A stretch of 55,054 nt of DNA. It comes from Treponema sp. (lineage in GTDB: Bacteria; Spirochaetota; Spirochaetia; Treponematales; Treponemataceae). The position numbers and the translations under genes are program-made. The stretch spans positions 1 through 55,054 of the forward strand of contig JAEEYO010000042.1 of assembly GCA_016288205.1 (NCBI GenBank), written 5' to 3'. The notes below the pieces were generated by a model, which saw nothing but the letters and a program-made list of their open reading frames with translations, ran no database searches and was not told the DNA's origin. This document shows, piece by piece, positions 42,496-49,053 of this stretch. Every line of letters begins with the position of its first letter. The stretch's first letter is position 1.

Positions 42496-43011
42496 ATGAA
42501 TAAAAAAAGAATAGGATTTACTTTTATAATAATTATTTTTTCAATTTCCGTTTTTGGAATCGGATTATATATTCATGATCTTTGCACAATAAATAAGATT
42601 TGCTTTTATGAATATGATTTTAAAGATTTTAATACTGTTGATAAAGTTTTTGAGAATTTTGGATTTCGACATAGGGCAGTTTTTTCTGAAGCTCGTGAAA
42701 AATGTATCTTATCTGAAAATTGCAGTATCTTTTACTGTGAATCTCAAATCTATTCTACGGAAGAAAACAAAGAAATTATAAACTTGTTTTTTCCAACTGG
42801 AAGAATACGGAAATATTTGGAAAAAAAATTATCAAGATACTATACGAATTATTATGACCAAAAAGAATTCCCAGGGCTTTTGATGCCCCTAAAAAATGTT
42901 TCCTGTTATAAATATGTGGATAGAATTTTTTATTTAGGTGAAAATAATCATGGTAGTTATTTATACATAGAATCCGACAATAAAAGCCCCCTCACAGAAT
43001 ATGTAAATTGA
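42496..43011 (+). CDS. Membrane-anchored small protein, candidate immunity 2a
   Basis: 171 aa with one N-terminal membrane anchor (residues 9-27) and an exported domain: KICFYEYDFKDFNTVDKVFENFGF, then FPGLLMPLKNVSCYKYVDRIFYLG. A homologue (43096) follows. Starts 2 nt after effector 2. Unknown family; the position suggests a cognate immunity protein that shields a periplasmic target. Confidence 0.6.
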   Translation: MNKKRIGFTFIIIIFSISVFGIGLYIHDLCTINKICFYEYDFKDFNTVDKVFENFGFRHRAVFSEAREKCILSENCSIFYCESQIYSTEENKEIINLFFPTGRIRKYLEKKLSRYYTNYYDQKEFPGLLMPLKNVSCYKYVDRIFYLGENNHGSYLYIESDNKSPLTEYVN

Positions 43012-43095
43012 AGTGATAAAGCCTTTTGCGGAGAAAATCAGATGGGCTTTTCACGTTTATTGGCATGAAAAGCCTAAGCCTTTGGGATTTTGATT

Positions 43096-43578
43096 ATGAT
43101 GAAACAAAGAATCATTAAAGTCATTGGATTGATTTTTGCTGTGCTTATATTTTCAGTCATCGTGCTGTTTGCACATGAAATACCGGCACTCAAAAAAATA
43201 TGTTTTTATGACTACGATTTTGCAGACAAGAATTCTATCACAAAAGATTTTGAGACTCTTGGATTCACCCATGTAGAAGACGAAAAATCCATGCGGCGAA
43301 AGATGCTGTTTGACGATATTTATATATATCCAGATGAAATTGAAAATTATATCCGCGTGAGTTTTGACAAAGAGTATATAAAGAAATGCTTTGAGATTAT
43401 TTTGCTTTGGCATTATTCTCATAAAATTAAAGAAGGTGACTTGCCAGGAGTGGTATACCCACTTTACGAGATTTTATGCTATAAGTACAAGGACCGCTCT
43501 TTCGATTTGTGTAATTCTCCAGAAGGTGGTTTGTTATTCATTGAATTCAATCAGGAAAGATCGCAGAAAACAGATTAA
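43096..43578 (+). CDS. Membrane-anchored small protein, candidate immunity 2b
   Basis: 160-aa homologue of 42496: one anchor (8-27), KKICFYDYDFADKNSITKDF, then LPGVVYPLYEILCYKYKDRSFDL. Same order of motifs and spacing, clearly a diverged duplicate, as immunity genes in toxin arrays often are. Weak Shine-Dalgarno; ATG 43096 chosen over a TTG six bases earlier. A piece with the text DKNSMTK at 44433-44453 looks like a relic of a further copy. Confidence 0.6.
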   Translation: MMKQRIIKVIGLIFAVLIFSVIVLFAHEIPALKKICFYDYDFADKNSITKDFETLGFTHVEDEKSMRRKMLFDDIYIYPDEIENYIRVSFDKEYIKKCFEIILLWHYSHKIKEGDLPGVVYPLYEILCYKYKDRSFDLCNSPEGGLLFIEFNQERSQKTD

Positions 43579-43671
43579 GGGAACCTCTTAAAACTTCTGC
43601 TTTTTGATGTTCCCATAAATTATGTAAATGCGGGTATCATCCACTATCCAAAATAAAAAGTGAGGTAAACA

Positions 43672-43758
43672 ATGTTTGGATTTTTAAGAAGACGAAGAAT
43701 TTACTCAACAAAAGGCGATTTTAAATGGGCAACTGTAGTTTTTCTGCCTCTGAATTAA
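43672..43758 (+). pseudogene. Cut-off leader, remnant of a LysM-effector start
   Basis: GTGAGGTAAACAATG followed by MFGFLRRRRIYSTKGDF and a stop after 28 codons. The ribosome-binding stretch and the basic MxFxxRxRI start mirror MLFKRTRIPF of the intact effectors (GAGGTAAACCAATG). The leader breaks off before the double glycine. Confidence 0.45.
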
Positions 43759-43768
43759 GGAGTTACAC

Positions 43769-44320
43769 ATGAAAAAAATGTTTGCATCTGTACTTCTTCT
43801 ATTGAATATAACGGTTCTTCTTTACGGGGAAAAAGTTCCAATCACTGTAGTATATGATGACGACACAACTTATGTGCAGTATTTCGATGAGGATACAACT
43901 TGGTGGGGGTATGCATTTGGGGAAGATATGAAAAATTGTCCGATAAAAAATGTATTAGGATTAGAACAGTTGAGAAATATTGAAGGAATTGAGATTTATA
44001 ATGCAAGATTTTCCGACCTATCATTTTTATCTGTTTTTCCTAATTTGAAAGTTATCTGGATTCAAAGCTGTACAATTAAGAATCTTGATTTTCTAACAGA
44101 TTTCAATGACGCGGAAATCATTGGCATTGATTTTTACATGGAGTATGAAGATTACTTGAAAAATAAGGACAAAAAATTGGATTTGTCATTTGCAGAAAGA
44201 CTTCAGAAGATATGCATAGTGGGGTCAATTAGAGATAATTTAAATCCTAAAAAACGTTTTCAGTATAATCCAACGCTGACAAACCTTGAACCAGGGTGCA
44301 TAGATTATTCACCAAAGTGA
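43769..44320 (+). CDS. Exported leucine-rich-repeat-like protein
   Basis: 183 aa with a Sec signal (MKKMFASVLLLLNITVLLYG). The mature part has internalin-like leucine-rich repeats: VLGLEQLRNIEGIEIYNA, LSFLSVFPNLKVIWIQSC, LDFLTDFNDAEIIGID. AAGGAG lies seven bases upstream of the ATG. It sits directly behind the cut-off leader at 43672, in the place where an immunity gene would be. Exported protein-binding module of unknown role. Confidence 0.65.
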   Translation: MKKMFASVLLLLNITVLLYGEKVPITVVYDDDTTYVQYFDEDTTWWGYAFGEDMKNCPIKNVLGLEQLRNIEGIEIYNARFSDLSFLSVFPNLKVIWIQSCTIKNLDFLTDFNDAEIIGIDFYMEYEDYLKNKDKKLDLSFAERLQKICIVGSIRDNLNPKKRFQYNPTLTNLEPGCIDYSPK

Positions 44321-44566
44321 GGAAAGATAAAATTGAAGAGGACAGTTTAAGAAAATGATGAATGTTTTGATGGGATGAATATAAAATCTGCCAAACCTTA
44401 TCTTTATAAGATACCATATACTGAGGACAAGAATTCTATGACAAAACCATCCGCAGGGAGATGAAGATTTCCGACATAGACTCAGAAAAGAGATTTGTCA
44501 AACAGGAAAAGTTGTGGTATGATTTTTTAAAGTTATGAATTCGAAAAAGGCTTACAGGATATCAAA
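44321..44566 (+). other. Gene debris between cassettes
   Basis: No intact frame. Short stretches look like broken coding sequence, e.g. EDKNSMTK near 44430-44455, close to ADKNSITK in the gene at 43096, and SDIDSEKRFVKQEKLWYDFL near 44470-44535. Probably a decayed immunity copy. Confidence 0.4.
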
Positions 44567-44872
44567 ATGAAGTTAAGACATTATCTTGGATTAAGTTTAA
44601 GAATGTATTTTACAATAGTCAAATATAGCATTTTTTTGGATGTGATACTTTTTGCGGTTCTTTCAAATTCTAACTGTCCTTCGGCCGTATGTTTAATCAT
44701 CTTTATCGGTTATATTATCGTTTGGATGACAATAATGCTAAGTATTAAGTGTCCTAAGTGCAATACGAAACTAACAGAAACATATAGTATTTTTTCAAAA
44801 TACTATCGCGGTGGTTTCCATAAGGTTCCCAAAACATGCCCTTGCTGCGGATTGAATCTTGATGAAGTGTAG
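44567..44872 (+). CDS. Small membrane protein with zinc-ribbon tail
   Basis: 101 aa: two hydrophobic segments (about 17-35 and 42-60) followed by a cytoplasmic CxxC...CxxC zinc ribbon (IKCPKCNTKL and TCPCCGLNL). No close family recognised and no strong ribosome-binding site. It sits at the end of the cassette region just before the last leader remnant. Confidence 0.5.
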   Translation: MKLRHYLGLSLRMYFTIVKYSIFLDVILFAVLSNSNCPSAVCLIIFIGYIIVWMTIMLSIKCPKCNTKLTETYSIFSKYYRGGFHKVPKTCPCCGLNLDEV

Positions 44873-44903
44873 CGAAGTTTTTTTTTACGATGGAGGTAAA
44901 CCA

Positions 44904-44931
44904 ATGTTATTCAAGAGAAAGCGATTTGAAT
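44904..44931 (+). pseudogene. Last leader remnant, truncated at the cassette boundary
   Basis: GGAGGTAAACCAATG then MLFKRKRF, as in the intact effectors (MLFKRTRI/MLFKRNRI), but after about 8 codons it runs antisense into the lipoprotein gene that ends at 44932. This marks the right edge of the cassette array. Confidence 0.6.
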
Positions 44932-45216
44932 TTATTTTTTCCCAATCACTTTCAGCTGGCTCATCGGGATTGTGGATTCCACGCCGTCGAATTCTGTCAG
45001 GATGATTGAGTCCGACTCTTTTTCGTAGCGGTAGTCCATCTTCACCTGCTCGTGTCCTTCCATCCACATTTTGTCAGCGGAAAAGACATAGACAATGTTT
45101 TCACCGGCGATTTTCAGATTGAATTTTTTTCCTTCCACGGGATTCTTTTTCTTGCAGCCCGCGAGCATTGTCAGCGTGAGAACTGCGACCGCAATCAGTT
45201 TGAATGACTTTTTCAT
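44932..45216 (-). CDS. Small lipoprotein
   Basis: 94 aa. Signal with lipobox MLAGC (MKKSFKLIAVAVLTLTMLAGC), then a short beta-rich domain (FNLKIAGENIVYVFSADKMW, YRYEKESDSIILTEFDG) like small lipocalin-type or DUF-type lipoproteins. AGGAG lies nine bases upstream. It follows ybaK by 20 nt and is the last gene of the iorB operon; its stop borders the cassette junction. Confidence 0.75.
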   Translation of the reverse strand: MKKSFKLIAVAVLTLTMLAGCKKKNPVEGKKFNLKIAGENIVYVFSADKMWMEGHEQVKMDYRYEKESDSIILTEFDGVESTIPMSQLKVIGKK

Positions 45217-45236
45217 TTTTCACATCTCCTTTTTTT

Positions 45237-45716
45237 TCAATTGCCTTCAACGGAATTCTTTGAGACCTGAATCCATTCGCAGGGAGCGGCCAGAGTCTCA
45301 AGCTCCGGGATTTTTAGTTCGATCGCGCTGTTGGAGCTGCCACATGCAGGAAACACCGTCTCGTAATCTTTCAGCGACTCATCCAGATAGATTCTCACGT
45401 CCGGCTTCACGGCAAAAGGACAAACTCCTCCCATCTCGTGACCGACAAGCTCCGGCAGCTGGTCCGGGGAAATCATCTTTGCCTTTGTTCCGAACCGATG
45501 GCGGTATTTCGCGTTGTCAATTTTTCTCATCCCGGCAACGACTATGACTATGGGTTTCTCATCCACAAGAAATGCCAGTGTCTTGGCGATGCGGTCCGGG
45601 TCTGTGTGAAGGGCCTCCGCCGCAAGAGCAACCGTCGCGCTTGACTGTGGAAGCTCTATGATTTTTGTGTCGTATCCTGATTTTTTCAGATAGCCGCGGA
45701 CATTTTCTATTGACAT
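45237..45716 (-). CDS. ybaK: YbaK/ProX-type aminoacyl-tRNA deacylase
   Basis: 159 aa. YbaK fold with the catalytic-pocket lysine in IAKTLAFLVD (about 43-52), the GGVCPFAV loop near 96-103 and ACGSSNSAIEL near 122-132. Family members remove Cys or Ala wrongly attached to tRNA-Pro (or related mischarged tRNAs) in trans. A tRNA-Pro gene is on the same replicon, though distant. Located 17 nt after iorB and 20 nt before a lipoprotein gene; all read together. Confidence 0.9.
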   Translation of the reverse strand: MSIENVRGYLKKSGYDTKIIELPQSSATVALAAEALHTDPDRIAKTLAFLVDEKPIVIVVAGMRKIDNAKYRHRFGTKAKMISPDQLPELVGHEMGGVCPFAVKPDVRIYLDESLKDYETVFPACGSSNSAIELKIPELETLAAPCEWIQVSKNSVEGN

Positions 45717-45733
45717 CGTGATTTCTCCAGTCT

Positions 45734-46315
45734 CTATTTACGTCCGAGCGCGAATGCCTTTTTGTTCATGTCAAGGAACTGCGGCTTCACAAGTTTCTCT
45801 ATGGCCTTGAGCCATGCGTCCTCCGGGAAATCCATGTAGCGGGAGAGCCTTCCCATCAGCACGATGTTCACCGCTTTCGGAGTGCCTGCTTCCTGAGCGA
45901 GGGAAAGACAGTCCAGCGCGTCCACATCAAAACCAGCACCGCACATTTTCTGCACGAGGTTCTCCGGATATTTCGCCGCACCTGTGATTACGGGCATGGG
46001 ATCAATCATCTGTGTGTTCACCACAATTTTTCCACCGGATTTCAAATACTCAGTGTAGCGGGCCGCCTCAAGAAGCTCGAAGGAGACTATGAAATCCGCC
46101 TCTCCCTTGTCCACGATGGGGGAGCACACTTTTTTTCCGTAGCGAACGTAAGTCACGACAGAACCGCCTCTCTGGCTCATTCCGTGCACCTCGCTCACTT
46201 TCACGTCAAATCCCGCGTCAAGAAGAACCTGTCCGAGCGTCTTTGAAGCAAGCAAGGCTCCCTGTCCGCCGACTCCGACAATCATTATATTTTTTACGTT
46301 ATCTGTATCTTTCAT
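45734..46315 (-). CDS. iorB: Indolepyruvate:ferredoxin oxidoreductase, beta subunit
   Basis: 193-aa gamma-type subunit partner of IorA (30196). NIMIVGVGGQGALLASKTLG at 9-28 and VSEVHGMSQRGGSVVTYVRYG at about 40-60 are diagnostic of the POR gamma/IorB family. Together they give ferredoxin-linked oxidation of aromatic 2-keto acids, i.e. amino-acid fermentation or, in reverse, synthesis. It has its own promoter, with the -10 box ending 6 nt before the ATG and no Shine-Dalgarno. The usual adjacency with iorA is broken here by a 14-kb interval. Confidence 0.94.
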   Translation of the reverse strand: MKDTDNVKNIMIVGVGGQGALLASKTLGQVLLDAGFDVKVSEVHGMSQRGGSVVTYVRYGKKVCSPIVDKGEADFIVSFELLEAARYTEYLKSGGKIVVNTQMIDPMPVITGAAKYPENLVQKMCGAGFDVDALDCLSLAQEAGTPKAVNIVLMGRLSRYMDFPEDAWLKAIEKLVKPQFLDMNKKAFALGRK

Positions 46316-46321
46316 TCTTTT

Positions 46322-46350
46322 ATTTTACAAAATATTGCGGAAATAGACAA
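46322..46350 (-). promoter_or_regulatory. iorB promoter (leaderless)
   Basis: TTGTCT at 46350-46345, 17-bp spacer, TAAAAT at 46327-46322, then 6 nt (AAAAGA) to the ATG. Confidence 0.75.
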
Positions 46351-46507
46351 GGGGAGGAAAGCTGCGGAGTTTGGTGGCCCGAACTTTTTAGTAGACAGAA
46401 CACACGTTATAGCTAGTGAAATTTAATCAGATTGCATGAGGAGTATAAAATCTGCTCTCTTGCAAAAAATTCAAAAGCATGGCAAAATATTAATGTAAGG
46501 AGACGGT

Positions 46508-47737
46508 ATGACTATAGCAATGTTTACGGACGCATATTTTCCGAGAGTCAACGGTGTGGCAGTTTCAGTCAAATCATACTCGGAAGAGCTTGTAAAGTTA
46601 GGACACTCAGTTTATATAGTCTGCTGTGACTATGACCACACTGATACAAACGCATTTACCTTGGGAAAGATACGGTATGAGTATCCGATAGAGGGCAACA
46701 AGAATATGGTCCTTCTCCGGGTGCCAAGCAAGGATCTGGCATTTTCAAAAGAAGACCGGCAGGCACAGCTGAACCAATGGTATAACATAAAACACAGCCT
46801 GGACGAGGTTTCCCCCGATGTGGTTCATATCAACTCGGAGTTTGTCATGGGCTGGTATGGAGTCACCTATGCACGTCACCGCAGGATAGCCGTCGTCTTT
46901 ACTTTCCACACGCTTTGGGAAGATTACATTGAGAACTACGTCAAGGCTCTTCCCCGCACGGTCTCACAAAAAGTCGGACGCGAGATGGTAAAGTTCTATT
47001 TGAAGCGCGCGGATGAAATCATAGTCCCGACGGAAAGAATAGGAAACGTCGCGAAAAGCTATGGACTGGAACATTCTTACGACATACTCCCCACCGGCAT
47101 TCCGGATATTTTTCTTGACTCCGACGAAAATGCACAGACTGAGTGGATTGAAAAACTTTATCTCGAATTTCCCGCGCTAAAAGACTCACAGATTCTTTTG
47201 TATGTGGGCCGCGTCGTAAAGGAAAAGAACCTGGACTTTTTGTTTGAGGTGCTCTCACGGATAAAACCGACTCACCCGGATGCGAAGCTTCTCTTTGTCG
47301 GAGGAGGTCCATGGCTGGAAGACTTAAGGGAGCTCGCAAAGAAAGACGGTCTGGAGGATTCGATTATTTTTACGGACTACAGGCCACGTGAAGAACTCGT
47401 GAGATTTTATCACCTTGCAAAAGTATTTGTTTTCCCGAGCGTGACGGAGACTCAGGGTCTTGTTACCGTTGAGGCAATGATGGCGGGTCTTCCGGTCGTT
47501 GCCATAGGAGAGATGGGTACCGTGGACGTAATGCAGGGCGACAACGGCGGCTTCATGGTTCCGAATGACGTGGAGATTTTTACCCAGAAAGTGATGGCAC
47601 TGCTTGATGATTCCGAGCTGCACGCGCAAAAATCAAAAGACGCAAAAGCATGGGGAAAGAAATGGTCCATGACAGAACTCGCGCCGAAACTCGTCTCCTA
47701 TTACGAAAAGGCCATAGAGCGTAAATCACACTCCTAG
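46508..47737 (+). CDS. GT4-family glycosyltransferase
   Basis: 409-aa GT-B fold enzyme. The N-terminal Rossmann part begins TIAMFTDAYFPRVNGVAVSV; the C-terminal part has the Glycos_transf_1 signature VGRVVKEKNLDFLFEVL and TETQGLVTVEAMMAG with the EX7E-type glutamates. The N-terminus resembles (di)glucosyl-diacylglycerol synthases, which would make glycolipids for the spirochaete membrane, but acceptor and sugar are not readable from sequence. AAGGAG lies six bases upstream. The stop overlaps tail to tail with the outer-membrane protein gene. Confidence 0.85.
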   Translation: MTIAMFTDAYFPRVNGVAVSVKSYSEELVKLGHSVYIVCCDYDHTDTNAFTLGKIRYEYPIEGNKNMVLLRVPSKDLAFSKEDRQAQLNQWYNIKHSLDEVSPDVVHINSEFVMGWYGVTYARHRRIAVVFTFHTLWEDYIENYVKALPRTVSQKVGREMVKFYLKRADEIIVPTERIGNVAKSYGLEHSYDILPTGIPDIFLDSDENAQTEWIEKLYLEFPALKDSQILLYVGRVVKEKNLDFLFEVLSRIKPTHPDAKLLFVGGGPWLEDLRELAKKDGLEDSIIFTDYRPREELVRFYHLAKVFVFPSVTETQGLVTVEAMMAGLPVVAIGEMGTVDVMQGDNGGFMVPNDVEIFTQKVMALLDDSELHAQKSKDAKAWGKKWSMTELAPKLVSYYEKAIERKSHS

Positions 47738-49053
47738 AACTGCCAGCCCACGCCCACAGAGGGAGAAATGCCTCCGAGCATCATGTCGGAGTTCAGAGCG
47801 AGAGTATAATCCAGGGACGCCTCAACATAGAGTCGCTTGTTGAAGTAGTACTGCGCGGTAAATCCTGCGTCAAGGGAAAAACAGTAAGTGTCCAGCGGAG
47901 GAGACTCAATGTCGTGCGGGAAATGAAACTTGATGTCGCTGAAGACTGTGAGCCCCGCCCCAATATGCGGCTCCAAGAAAATCCTTCGTCGCATTACGGG
48001 TTTCTGGAAGCAGAAAAGCAGATGCATGTTCATCATGTTTCCAGTGACTGAATATCCGTCCATCAGTGCCGTCAACCGGCTGTAGTTCAATCTGAGTCCT
48101 GCGCCGAGATATCCCCACACGTATTTGAGAGGAACCACAGTAACCCTGGCCTGTCCTCCGAGCGGGATTGCCCTTGTGTCCAGATACTTCTTGTATGTGT
48201 CATCGTGCAGGACTATGGGAACCGTGTACCCCGCCTCCACGTCAATGTCAAGCCACTTCTTGAATTTCACCGTGAGTTTGGCAGCCTCAGATCCCTCCTC
48301 GGAATGCAGACCGGAAGCATCCTGCGCGAACATGTAATAATCTTCCACGGCAAAATCCTTCATGGCAAACTGGAGAGTTATCTTGCGGTTGTTCTTGTCA
48401 TCATGTGAAATTATGGACTTCGGATGGATTGTCTTCCTGTTGCTCCTCAAAGTGTAGTCGGTGAAAACAAGATCTTCCTCGTTTTCCTTGGGCGAGAAAA
48501 GATTCCTTCCCTCAACCTCCACAATGCCGTTATTGTCCAGGTCATCAAGATAGATTATGGAGCGCATGAAAAGAGGATAGCTCACTCCCCTGACCTCAGG
48601 TTTGTACGCCTGCCTGATGTAAAAATCATCCGTGGTGCTCACATCCTCCTCAAGTCCACCGAGTATGTTGTAGACGTTGATTCTGGAGCGGTATAATCCC
48701 GGAGGAAGATTGGGATCAAAATAGATTATGCAAGTCTCGTTCTCTTCCTCAGTGGTCTCATGGCGGTAAACCTCTTCCAGAACCCTGCCGGTATTCTCGT
48801 CCAGACTGTAGATTATGATTTCATATTTGAGCACGTCTCCCGCGCTTTCCCACGCAAAAGGCTGGCTGATTTTGTTCGTCTCGGAATTGCTCTTCCATGT
48901 GTTTATTTCATCGCTTTCCTCTTCCGAACTTAAGTCAATGGACTCTGCATTATCCTGCGAAACGTCAGCGGCATCCTGAGCGTGCAAACATGTGAGCGCG
49001 AAACATGAGAAGAGAATTGAAAATATGTCTGTGCGTAATCTTTTACTCAGCAT
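47734..49053 (-). CDS. Outer-membrane beta-barrel-type protein
   Basis: 439 aa. Signal peptide (cleavage near LHA-Q), an acidic linker, a FnIII-like beta domain (about 60-150, FDPNLPPGLYRSRINVYN), and a C-terminal half of alternating amphipathic strands ending in ...VGVGWQF, the terminal aromatic residue expected for Bam-dependent barrels. Last gene of the cyclase-FecR-OMP operon, overlapping the FecR gene by 11 nt. It is probably the surface partner of the FecR-domain protein. Confidence 0.75.
   Translation of the reverse strand: MLSKRLRTDIFSILFSCFALTCLHAQDAADVSQDNAESIDLSSEEESDEINTWKSNSETNKISQPFAWESAGDVLKYEIIIYSLDENTGRVLEEVYRHETTEEENETCIIYFDPNLPPGLYRSRINVYNILGGLEEDVSTTDDFYIRQAYKPEVRGVSYPLFMRSIIYLDDLDNNGIVEVEGRNLFSPKENEEDLVFTDYTLRSNRKTIHPKSIISHDDKNNRKITLQFAMKDFAVEDYYMFAQDASGLHSEEGSEAAKLTVKFKKWLDIDVEAGYTVPIVLHDDTYKKYLDTRAIPLGGQARVTVVPLKYVWGYLGAGLRLNYSRLTALMDGYSVTGNMMNMHLLFCFQKPVMRRRIFLEPHIGAGLTVFSDIKFHFPHDIESPPLDTYCFSLDAGFTAQYYFNKRLYVEASLDYTLALNSDMMLGGISPSVGVGWQF

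Noticed and set aside
46432..46629. 65-aa plus-strand frame overlapping the glycosyltransferase start
   Set aside because: Overlaps the well-supported glycosyltransferase start in another frame; no ribosome-binding site.
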